DNA from: Chloroflexota bacterium
GTDB lineage: Bacteria; Chloroflexota; Anaerolineae; CG2-30-64-16
Assembly (NCBI GenBank): GCA_029555885.1
Contig: JAKPQT010000398.1
Span: 1 to 14,270, forward strand
Length of the DNA: 14,270 bases
Direction: 5' to 3'
Below the pieces are notes generated by a model that saw only the letters and a program-made list of their open reading frames with translations, was not told the origin of the DNA and made no database searches. The position numbers and the translations under genes are program-made. Positions 7,714-13,605 of the stretch are shown here, piece by piece. Position 1 is the stretch's first letter. The number at the start of each line of letters is the position of its first letter.

Positions 7714-8340
7714 TCATCCTGACAGCGACAGCAGCCACCATACCAACACACCCACCTGCGCCGCGACAATCAGCCAGAAGATGGCCTGGAAGTCGCGCCG
7801 GCTGACCTTGTGGTGAAACACGCGCATCCCCAGGAATGCACCCGGCGTCCCGCCGAGCGCGGCGAGCAGGTGCAGCACCAGCTCCGGCACGCGGGTGTTG
7901 GCCATCTTTGCCTGAGCCTTGTCCCACCCGTACACCCCGAACGTCGCCATGCTCAGCGTGACCACCCACATGCCGATCCACAGTGCGAGCGAGCTGGGCC
8001 GGTCCAGCGCAAAGGCGAAGCCGAACAGCAGCACCAGCGCAGACCCCACCCCGACCAGCAAGAACTTGAGATAGGGAATATTGAGCACCGAGCCGGCGTG
8101 CACGTTGAGCGCAGTCGGGCCCTTGTTCGTGCGCGTCACGGTGAAGCGGACGCGCTGGCCCGGATGCAGCGTATGCCGGCCCTCGACGTTGCGGACGTGG
8201 ACGAAGATGTCCTGGTTGACCGCGCCGCGCGCGCTGTCGGGCCGGATGAAGCCAAAGCCCCGATCTGCATCGAACTTAACCACGACACCGGTCTGCACAC
8301 CGGTCGGCGGCGGGGTGACAGGGGTGTTTTTCGCCGTCAC
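7714..8340 (-). CDS. Cold-shock domain/DUF1294 fusion membrane protein
   Basis: The N-terminal cold-shock (OB-fold, nucleic acid-binding) domain spans about residues 16-85. It has the RNP1-like RGFGFI (27-32) and RNP2-like DIFVHV (44-49). The rest is a DUF1294 membrane region. Hydrophobic segments lie at about 92-112, 117-136, 155-172 and 186-206, with signatures YGWDKAQAK (137-145) and LGGTPGAFLGMRVFHHKVS (162-180). The same domain pair is known in other bacteria; its role is unclear, possibly RNA binding tethered at the membrane. The GTG at 8340 is preceded by GGAGGT (8349-8344 on this strand), at a rather short spacing. A GTG at 8355 would add 5 residues and lacks a ribosome-binding site. 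The product is 208 aa. It lies 107 bases downstream of the methyltransferase gene on the same strand and may be cotranscribed. Confidence 0.85.
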   Translation of the reverse strand: MTAKNTPVTPPPTGVQTGVVVKFDADRGFGFIRPDSARGAVNQDIFVHVRNVEGRHTLHPGQRVRFTVTRTNKGPTALNVHAGSVLNIPYLKFLLVGVGSALVLLFGFAFALDRPSSLALWIGMWVVTLSMATFGVYGWDKAQAKMANTRVPELVLHLLAALGGTPGAFLGMRVFHHKVSRRDFQAIFWLIVAAQVGVLVWWLLSLSG

Positions 8341-8357
8341 ATGACCTCCGTGCACGA

Positions 8358-8451
8358 GTTACAGGTTGCCGGTTCGCAAGTTGCAGGTTTCGTATACCGG
8401 TGGGCGTCGTCTGAATAACCTTCAACCTGTAACCTTCAACATTCAACTTAC
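8358..8451. repeat. Opposed heptamer arrays forming a large inverted repeat
   Basis: The right arm holds five in-phase 7-mers at 8417-8451: AACCTTC, AACCTGT, AACCTTC, AACATTC, AACTTAC. The left arm holds the opposite polarity (ACAGGTT 8361-8367, GCCGGTT 8368-8374, GCAGGTT 8383-8389). GTTACAGGTTG (8358-8368) and CAACCTGTAAC (8423-8433) are perfect 11-bp inverted arms with a 54-base loop. The array overlaps the TAA stop of the DNA methyltransferase (8448-8450, minus strand). Confidence 0.78.
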
Positions 8452-9443
8452 GCGTCTGACTCTGTGTAGTATCGCCACAGGCGCACCTCGGGCTGCGGGT
8501 CGAGCCGCGCCAGGCGGAGCAGCGTCTTTTCCACGGCGAGCGGGTTGCGGTCGCTCAGGATGCTGGGGCGGCCCAGCCGCGCAGCGACCACGCCGGTCGT
8601 GCCCGACCCGGCGAAGAAGTCGCCGACGAGGTCGCCGGGCCGGCTGGAGGCCTTGACGATGCGCTCCAGCAGGGCCGCGGGCTTCTGCGTCTCGTAGCCG
8701 ACGCGCTCCGAGTGGATGCGCGCGACGACCGGGAAGTACCACCAGTCCTCCGGCACCTTGCCGCGCGCCAGGTCCGGCACCTTGCCGAAGCCAGCCTTCG
8801 GGCTGCTGGCAAAGGTCTTGACCGTGGACGCGTCATAGGGCACGCGCACCGCGTCGGCGTCGAAATAGTAATCCGCAGAGCGGGTGTAGACCAGGATCGT
8901 GTCGTGCTTGCGCTTGAACGCGCTGCGGATGGGCGACGGGCCGTGATAGCACCAGACAATCTCGTTGAGGAAACGCTTGCGTCCAAACAGGCGGTCCAGC
9001 TCCACCTTGACGTAGTGGACGGCGTGCCAGTCGAGATGGACGTACAGCGTGCCGCTGTCGGCCAGCAGGTCGCGGCACAGCGCCAGCCGGCGGGTCAGCC
9101 AGGCCAGGTAGGCGTCGAACTCCTGGTCATCGCGGTACGCGTCGATTGTGTGCGAAGGCTGCTCCCGCGTGCCCGCGACCCGTGCGCCATACGCCTTGCC
9201 CGTGCCAAACGGCGGGTCCAGATAGATAAGCTGGAACCGTCCCGCCCACTGGTCCGTCGTGGTCTGTAGCAGCGGCAGGTTCTCGGCGCAGTAGACGTCC
9301 GCGGTCACCGGGCCGGCCCCTGGTGCCGGCAAACCGAGTACCGGCGGCAGCGGGAGGCGCACTGGTGCGGCATCCACCGCCGCTGTTGCCAGTTCGGGCA
9401 GGTTGAGTTGGGTGTAGTTGTGTTCGTAAGCGCCGCGGCCCAT
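8448..9443 (-). CDS. Site-specific DNA methyltransferase, beta class (N6-adenine or N4-cytosine)
   Basis: Transfers a methyl group from SAM to an exocyclic amino group of adenine or cytosine at a specific DNA site. The catalytic motif IV is DPPFGTG (76-82). The SAM-binding motif [10 protein letters not shown] (276-284), comes after it, and TQKP (252-255) precedes motif I; this order is that of beta-class enzymes. A possible target-recognition region lies between (about 150-245). At 331 aa it is complete. DPPF rather than DPPY or DPPW is common in this group and does not settle the base modified. No restriction endonuclease gene is adjacent on either strand, so it appears orphan: a regulatory methylase, or a relic. 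The ATG at 9443 is the first in frame, without a strong ribosome-binding site. The stop codon lies inside the heptamer array. Confidence 0.9.
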   Translation of the reverse strand: MGRGAYEHNYTQLNLPELATAAVDAAPVRLPLPPVLGLPAPGAGPVTADVYCAENLPLLQTTTDQWAGRFQLIYLDPPFGTGKAYGARVAGTREQPSHTIDAYRDDQEFDAYLAWLTRRLALCRDLLADSGTLYVHLDWHAVHYVKVELDRLFGRKRFLNEIVWCYHGPSPIRSAFKRKHDTILVYTRSADYYFDADAVRVPYDASTVKTFASSPKAGFGKVPDLARGKVPEDWWYFPVVARIHSERVGYETQKPAALLERIVKASSRPGDLVGDFFAGSGTTGVVAARLGRPSILSDRNPLAVEKTLLRLARLDPQPEVRLWRYYTESDA

Positions 9444-9488
9444 GGCGGCATGATACCGCAGGCCGCGCGCGTGCGCAAGGCCACCATA

Positions 9489-9614
9489 AATAGAACGCTG
9501 ATGACGCTGATTATCATGCTCACTTTGCTCTAATGATTTTATGGATCATGACCATCAGGGCCAACGGGTCAACCGAAGGTTGACACAAGGTTGGCATGTT
9601 ATCAGCGTTCTATT
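9489..9614. repeat. 126-bp palindromic element with 14-bp terminal inverted repeats
   Basis: AATAGAACGCTGAT (9489-9502) and ATCAGCGTTCTATT (9601-9614) are perfect inverted copies. ACGCTGAT is repeated directly at 9495-9502 and 9504-9511. The core holds a hairpin GTCAACC-GAA-GGTTGAC (9568-9584) inside CCAAC/GTTGG (9561-9565/9590-9594). It is clearly less GC-rich than the flanking genes, has no ORF of note, and fills the space between the divergent methyltransferase and radical SAM genes. It resembles a MITE or other non-autonomous palindromic repeat; no clear target duplication is visible. Confidence 0.75.
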
Positions 9615-9624
9615 CTCTCGCGAT

Positions 9625-9653
9625 TTAGCGAAATAGCAACGGTTGAGTATAAT
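9625..9653 (+). promoter_or_regulatory. Probable sigma70 promoter of the radical SAM operon
   Basis: A perfect TATAAT lies at 9648-9653. At 17 bases upstream is TTAGCG (9625-9630), only a 3 of 6 match to the -35 consensus. The start would be near 9660, about 39 bases before the ATG. It begins 11 bases after the palindromic element ends. Confidence 0.55.
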
Positions 9654-9698
9654 AACTGCCAGCCAGAAAACCTCTGTTGAAGAAGGCGCCTCGAAGGT

Positions 9699-11105
9699 AT
9701 GACTATTCATTGGCCTTGGGTCAAGCAAAAAGCCAGGATTGTGTGGATCGACCTCGGCGACCTGGGCGATCTCGTCCATCCGGAAGGCCCGCACGAGCAG
9801 TGGCAGGATCATGGGCTCGGCCTGCTGCGCACGATTATGCACCAGGCAGGCATCCCGACGGACGTCGTCTCCACGCGCGCGGTCACATCCTGGGATCAGC
9901 TCAAGGCGCAGGTGGCCGGCTATGACATCGCGCTGATGAACGTGCGCAGCTACACCTTCCCCTCGGGGCGCAAGGCCGCGCAGGTGTTCAAGGAAGTCAA
10001 TCCGCACGGCCTGGTCATGGCTGGGGGGATGCACGCGACGGTCGCCGCGGATGAGATGCTGGAAGCGCCGGAGTTCGACAAGATTTGCCAGGGACCGGGC
10101 GAAAACATCATCGTGGACCTGGTGCGCGACCCGGCGGCGTTCCCGCGCCTGTTCCAGGGCCAGGGCGCGGCGTCGATGGCCGAGTGGCCCATGATCGACC
10201 GCACCCTCTGGCCGCAGCCCGCCGGCCGCGACGTGGCACGGCGCTTCAACTGGCCGCTCGAACCGGAGTGCGGCTGGGGGCCGGGGCCGGTCGTGACGCT
10301 GCTGACGAGCCGCGTCTGCCCGTGGCAGTGCGTCTTCTGCAACGAGAGCTCCTACGTGCCGAACATGGGCCGCCGGCCCGTGGATGCTGTCATCGAGGAG
10401 CTGAACTACCTGGACGACAAGTACGGCGTCGGCTCCTTCGTCATCCACGACTCGATGTTCTTCCAGAATCCGAGCTGGCTGCGTGAGTGGATCGAGAAGT
10501 ATCCGCGCAAGGCGCACAAGCGGTGGGGCTACTGGGCCGCGGGCCGGGCCGACACGGTGCGCCAGTGGCCCGACCTGTTCGAGGCGCTCGTTCGTGAGAC
10601 GAACTGGAACATGATCTCCATCGGCTTCGAGTCGGGCAGCGACCGGGTGTTGCGGCTGTTGAACAAGGAATGCACCGAGGAAGACAACTACTTCGCCATC
10701 GACCTGGTGAACCGGCTGGGCGATGAGCTGGCCGCGAAGGGCCGGATTCCCCCGCGCTTCTGGTCGAACATCATGCTCGGCATCCCCGGTGAGCAGCCGG
10801 AGGATGCCTTCGAGACGATGCGCATGATTAAGCGGATGAAGCGCGTGTTCCCGTCCATCTCCTATTACGCGCCCTATCCGGGCTCCGCGCTTGGCTTTCA
10901 GCTCATCGCGGAGGGTAAGAGCAAGATGTCGAAGGAGAACTACCACCGCTTTCCGGATGACGAGAAGGTTATCGGCGTAGACTACACCTTCTACCGGGAG
11001 TTATTGGCGGGGAAGTATGACGCAGAGGTCAACGCGGGCCTCTCGCCGGAGGAACAGCGTCGCGGCTACGCGGGGCTATACGCAGCCGCGCTGACAAAGG
11101 CATAA
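9699..11105 (+). CDS. B12-binding domain/radical SAM protein
   Basis: Likely uses a [4Fe-4S] cluster and SAM, perhaps with cobalamin, for radical chemistry such as methylation or ring formation; the substrate is unknown. The N-terminal Rossmann-like half (about 12-150) resembles the B12-binding domain of the BchE-like group, with GLVMAGGMHATVAADEML (104-121), but lacks the classic DxHxxG motif, so cobalamin binding is uncertain. The cluster site is RVCPWQCVFC, Cys207, Cys211 and Cys214, in CxxxCxxC spacing. Further radical SAM signatures are ISIGFESGSDRVLRLLNK (306-323) and NIMLGIPGEQPED (357-369). The product is 468 aa. The ATG at 9699 has AGAAGG (9681-9686) about 12 bases upstream. Two very small genes follow directly, the first after three bases. 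Confidence 0.9.
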   Translation: MTIHWPWVKQKARIVWIDLGDLGDLVHPEGPHEQWQDHGLGLLRTIMHQAGIPTDVVSTRAVTSWDQLKAQVAGYDIALMNVRSYTFPSGRKAAQVFKEVNPHGLVMAGGMHATVAADEMLEAPEFDKICQGPGENIIVDLVRDPAAFPRLFQGQGAASMAEWPMIDRTLWPQPAGRDVARRFNWPLEPECGWGPGPVVTLLTSRVCPWQCVFCNESSYVPNMGRRPVDAVIEELNYLDDKYGVGSFVIHDSMFFQNPSWLREWIEKYPRKAHKRWGYWAAGRADTVRQWPDLFEALVRETNWNMISIGFESGSDRVLRLLNKECTEEDNYFAIDLVNRLGDELAAKGRIPPRFWSNIMLGIPGEQPEDAFETMRMIKRMKRVFPSISYYAPYPGSALGFQLIAEGKSKMSKENYHRFPDDEKVIGVDYTFYRELLAGKYDAEVNAGLSPEEQRRGYAGLYAAALTKA

Positions 11106-11108
11106 TCC

Positions 11109-11315
11109 ATGTCGAGCTTTTCCAGCCCCCATTTCATGTACCTGTTCGAGATGAAGAACGGCAAGAAGAAGCTGGCGTACGGCCGGTCGCCGGAGGATGC
11201 GCTCGACATCCTGCGCCTGCGCTTGACCGATGCGGAGATGGCCGAGATCCTCCCGGACCAGTACACGAAGATCAACCAGCGCCACCTGCAGCAGTACGCG
11301 AAGGACCTGGGGTAA
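11109..11315 (+). CDS. Small hypothetical protein, 68 aa
   Basis: I do not recognise this protein. The ATG comes three bases after the radical SAM stop, so it is almost certainly in the same operon. It begins with a hydrophobic and aromatic stretch (HFMYLFEM, 8-15), then a basic KNGKKK (16-21), an acidic amphipathic middle and a mixed helical C-terminus, KINQRHLQQYAKDLG (54-68). There is no signal peptide, no membrane segment, no Cys and no double-Gly leader site. Base composition matches its neighbours. It could be a small partner of the radical SAM enzyme or, less likely, its peptide substrate. A real gene is likely from position and codon pattern, but no homolog is known to me. Confidence 0.65.
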   Translation: MSSFSSPHFMYLFEMKNGKKKLAYGRSPEDALDILRLRLTDAEMAEILPDQYTKINQRHLQQYAKDLG

Positions 11316-11326
11316 GCCAGTCGCAC

Positions 11327-11569
11327 ATGCGCCTGACGCCTGACCAACGCCGCATCCTCCGCGCCATGCGTGATGGCGCGACGCTCAAGGCCCACCGCAC
11401 CCTCGATGGCGAGAAGGTCCACCGCCTGCACCCGCTGTCCGGGGAGCCGGAGCCGGTCGATGCCGCGCTGGTCGAATCCCTGCGCGAGCTGGGGCTCATC
11501 CAGAGCAACCTGAAGTTCCCCGCGGCCACCTACATCCTGACTGAGCGTGGGGCCGGCCTGCCGCTCTAG
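11327..11569 (+). CDS. Small winged-helix-like hypothetical protein, 80 aa
   Basis: The start follows the 68-aa gene by 11 bases on the same strand, suggesting one operon with the radical SAM gene. The sequence opens LTPDQRRILRAMRDG (3-17), a likely first helix. VDAALVESLRELGLI (44-58) reads as a recognition helix and ATYILTERG (67-75) as a wing strand, a typical pattern of small wHTH proteins. No name can be given. It could bind DNA or serve as a small recognition partner. The gene ends only four bases from the convergent regulator gene, with no hairpin terminator visible between them. Confidence 0.65.
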   Translation: MRLTPDQRRILRAMRDGATLKAHRTLDGEKVHRLHPLSGEPEPVDAALVESLRELGLIQSNLKFPAATYILTERGAGLPL

Positions 11570-11573
11570 CTCT

Positions 11574-12242
11574 TCACTCTGCCGGCGCAGCAAATACGCG
11601 CCGCGCCACCGCATCCCCCAACACCACCGTCGTTTCATCCACCTGCAGCACCAGCGTCTGATTGAAGGGCAGCACCTCCCGCACGGTCACCGCTGCGCCC
11701 GGCACGATGCCGTGCTTTTCGAGGTAGGCCATCAACTCGCCATTTTCCTCGATGGACTCATGGACGCGCTTGATCCGGACGACCTGGTCTACGGGCACGT
11801 CCATCAGTGGGCGCCACGCCTGCGCGACGGGTTCCTGGCCCGGCATCGGGTTGCCGTGTGGGCAGGTGCTGGCATCCTCGAATTGTGCCAGCAGCCGCGT
11901 CAACGTATCCTCGGAGATGGTGTGCTCGATGCGATGGGCCTCCTCGTGGGTCTGCGACCACGGTACGTTCAGCACGCGCGTGAGCAGGTGCTCCATCAGC
12001 ATATGGCGACGCAGGAGCGAGGCGGCTGCTTCGCGGCCCGCCGTCGTCAGGTGAATGGATTTCCTCGGGTCCACCGTGACCCAGCCGTCGCGCAGCATCC
12101 TCTTGACTGTCGCGGTCACAGTGGGCGCGGAGACTTCCATCCAGTCCGCGAGGCGCTTGCCGTTAATGACTTCGCCATCGCGCTCCAGGATGTACATGAC
12201 GCCCAGATAATCCTCCACAGTTTGCGTTGGTCGTGTATTCAT
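11574..12242 (-). CDS. DtxR/MntR-family metal-dependent transcriptional repressor
   Basis: Metal-bound dimers of this family bind DNA and repress metal uptake. An N-terminal winged helix (about 5-70, recognition part APTVTATVKRMLRDG at 39-53) is followed by the dimer and metal domain (75-140, with HEEAHRIEH and CPHGNPMP) and a C-terminal FeoA/SH3-like domain (about 150-218). Aligned by eye to DtxR, the ancillary ligands are kept (His80, Glu84, His99), as are Glu106 and His107. The primary-site Met10 is replaced by Asp11, as in MntR, and Cys102 by His103. Metal preference is therefore uncertain; the iron-type transporter next door favours iron. The ATG at 12242 is first in frame. The upstream gap holds likely operators, so it may repress itself. 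Confidence 0.9.
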   Translation of the reverse strand: MNTRPTQTVEDYLGVMYILERDGEVINGKRLADWMEVSAPTVTATVKRMLRDGWVTVDPRKSIHLTTAGREAAASLLRRHMLMEHLLTRVLNVPWSQTHEEAHRIEHTISEDTLTRLLAQFEDASTCPHGNPMPGQEPVAQAWRPLMDVPVDQVVRIKRVHESIEENGELMAYLEKHGIVPGAAVTVREVLPFNQTLVLQVDETTVVLGDAVARRVFAAPAE

Positions 12243-12255
12243 GGGAATTACTCAT

Positions 12256-12285
12256 TTGACACTTTTGTTACACTTAGCATATACT
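12256..12285 (+). promoter_or_regulatory. Rightward promoter for the iron-uptake genes
   Basis: A perfect TTGACA (12256-12261) and TATACT (12280-12285, 5 of 6) are separated by 18 bases. The start would be near 12292, giving a leader of about 120 bases before the binding-protein ATG. The -10 lies within the TTAG-N6-CTAA box at 12274-12287. Confidence 0.7.
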
Positions 12286-12287
12286 AA
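12274..12287. promoter_or_regulatory. Candidate metalloregulator half-palindrome box 1
   Basis: TTAGCATATACTAA is an imperfect dyad with TTAG and CTAA arms around six bases. It covers the -10 of the rightward promoter, so a bound repressor would block it. TTAG/CTAA arms are found in DtxR-type operators; assignment to the adjacent regulator is inference. Confidence 0.5.
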
Positions 12288-12296
12288 ACATAGACG

Positions 12297-12315
12297 TTAG
12301 GTTAGTCTATTATAA
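12297..12315. promoter_or_regulatory. Candidate DtxR-type iron box 2
   Basis: TTAGGTTAGTCTATTATAA matches the known DtxR/IdeR consensus TTAGGTTAGCCTAACCTAA at 15 of 19 positions, including the whole first half. It covers the -10 and start region of the leftward promoter of the regulator gene. An overlapping perfect dyad, ATAGAC (12290-12295) and GTCTAT (12305-12310), spans the same spot and offers another reading of the site. Confidence 0.6.
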
Positions 12316-12337
12316 CCGATTACTGCCAGCTAATCAA
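12309..12337 (-). promoter_or_regulatory. Leftward promoter of the regulator gene
   Basis: On the minus strand TTGATT (12337-12332, 4 of 6) and a perfect TATAAT (12314-12309) are 17 bases apart. The start would be near 12302, about 60 bases before the regulator ATG. This promoter points toward the rightward one, so the two face each other. Confidence 0.65.
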
Positions 12338-12414
12338 CTACACTTCATGGTCTGAATCTCTGGCCCGCCGAGGGAATGGCCGGCGACAGACCGGAAGAAA
12401 GGTCTCTCACTATC

Positions 12415-13485
12415 ATGTCAGATCGCCACAGTCTGTTGACTCTCTGCCTCATCGTACTGGCGATTTTCGTGGCCGGTTGTGCCGCCGTGCCTCCGGCGGG
12501 CAACACGACGCCGGCAGCTAATGTGCCAGACGACGCGTCAGCCGCCATTGGAGGCGACCTGGTGCTATACTCGGGCCGTGCCGAGCCGCTCATCCAGCCG
12601 GTCATCGATGCCTTCCGTGCCGCCTATCCCGGGGTGAATGTGCGCCTGAAGGCAGGCGGCAACAGCGAGCTGGCAAATGCCCTGCTTGAAGAGCGCGGTA
12701 ACCCGCAGGCTGATGTCTTCGTCACGACCGAAATGTTCACCGTTCAGGCCCTGGCCGACCAGGAGGTCTTTACACCTTACCGGCCGGCGGAACTCACTGA
12801 CTATCCGGTCGAGTTCATCGGCCCGGACGATATGTGGGTCGGACTCACCCGCCGCGCCCGCGTGATTATGTACAACAAGGACCTGGTTCCCGCAGAGGAA
12901 CTGCCGACGTCGCTCCTTGACCTGACCGATCCTCGCTGGAAGGGTCAGATTGCCGCAGCGGGCTCCACCAACGGCTCCATGCAGGCGCAGATTGCCGTGA
13001 TGCGGCAGTTGCTCGGCGAAACGGAGACCGAGGCGTGGCTGCGCGGCCTGCTGGACAACGAGGTGACCTTCTTCGGCGGGCATACCGATGTGCGCAAGGC
13101 CGTCGGCGCCGGCGAGTTCAAGCTCGGGCTGGTCAACCACTACTACTACCATCTGCAGGCCGCGGAGGGCAGCAACGTCGGCATCATCTACCCCGATCAG
13201 GGCGAGGGCCAGATGGGTCTCATCACCAACGCGACCGCTGCCGCCGTCGTCCGCGGCGGCGCTAACCCGGCGGCTGCGCAGGCTTTCATCGATTTCCTGG
13301 TGTCAGCGGAGGGCCAGCGGCTGTTTGCCGAGCAGAACTACGAGTATCCCCTGCTGCCGGGCATCGAGCTGCGCGAGGGTGTTGCCCCGCTGGCGGATTA
13401 TCGTCTGGCAGAGGTTGACATCGCCCAGGCTGCTGGAGACTCCGAGGCGACCTTCGCTCTGTTTGAGAAGTTGGGATTGCCCTGA
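12415..13485 (+). CDS. Ferric-iron-type ABC transporter substrate-binding lipoprotein
   Basis: Binds the transported ion outside the membrane and delivers it to an ABC permease. The N-terminus MSDRHSLLTLCLIVLAIFVA leads into the lipobox VAGC, with Cys22 to be lipidated. The mature part starts with a low-complexity Pro/Ala/Thr linker and then DLVLYSGRAEPLIQPVI (48-64), typical of FbpA/FutA-family binding proteins. NPQADVFVTTE (96-106) and WKGQIA (175-180) also fit. HYYYHL (242-247) carries the tyrosines that bind Fe(III) in this family. At 356 aa the length is normal. I chose the ATG at 12415 over the in-frame ATG at 12376 because it gives a normal lipoprotein signal and has GGAAGAAAGG (12393-12402) about 12 bases upstream. 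Ferric iron is the likely substrate; other oxyanions or metals cannot be excluded. Confidence 0.9.
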   Translation: MSDRHSLLTLCLIVLAIFVAGCAAVPPAGNTTPAANVPDDASAAIGGDLVLYSGRAEPLIQPVIDAFRAAYPGVNVRLKAGGNSELANALLEERGNPQADVFVTTEMFTVQALADQEVFTPYRPAELTDYPVEFIGPDDMWVGLTRRARVIMYNKDLVPAEELPTSLLDLTDPRWKGQIAAAGSTNGSMQAQIAVMRQLLGETETEAWLRGLLDNEVTFFGGHTDVRKAVGAGEFKLGLVNHYYYHLQAAEGSNVGIIYPDQGEGQMGLITNATAAAVVRGGANPAAAQAFIDFLVSAEGQRLFAEQNYEYPLLPGIELREGVAPLADYRLAEVDIAQAAGDSEATFALFEKLGLP

Positions 13486-13537
13486 CACTCGATGAACCTC
13501 TTGCTTGGAGCCCATCCGAACAACTCGTAGCATAGGG

Positions 13538-13565
13538 CCTTGTGCCCGTAATGACGCTCACAAGG
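13538..13565 (+). terminator. Intercistronic stem-loop, possible attenuator
   Basis: CCTTGTG (13538-13544) and CACAAGG (13559-13565) form a 7-bp stem with a 14-base loop, followed by GGGC and only a short ATTTT at 13580-13584. It lies in the 120-base gap between the binding-protein and permease genes. It could trim or stabilise the upstream mRNA, so that more binding protein than permease is made. It is weak as a full terminator. The rest of the gap shows no gene. Confidence 0.4.
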
Positions 13566-13605
13566 GGCTAAGCTACCCCATTTTCGGATAGACAGTTAGT
13601 CATCT

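Noticed and set aside
8358..8451. Heptamer arrays as a small CRISPR
   Set aside because: Units are contiguous with no spacers and only 7 bases long.
8552..8564. CGCTCAGGATGCT inside the DNA methyltransferase, identical to the right end of repeat copies A and B
   Set aside because: It encodes part of a normal SILSDRN stretch and has no partner arm or internal stems, so it is most likely chance.
9555..10946. Open frame of 463 codons on the minus strand, opposite the radical SAM gene
   Set aside because: The plus strand encodes the CxxxCxxC cluster site and other family motifs; the antisense product has none.
11109..11315. 68-aa protein as a ribosomally made peptide precursor for the radical SAM enzyme
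   Set aside because: No leader/core boundary, no Cys, no repeated core motif; kept only as an unknown small protein.
13492..13530. Twelve-codon ORF between the binding-protein and permease genes, as a possible leader peptide
   Set aside because: No ribosome-binding site and no codon pattern linked to attenuation; too short to support.
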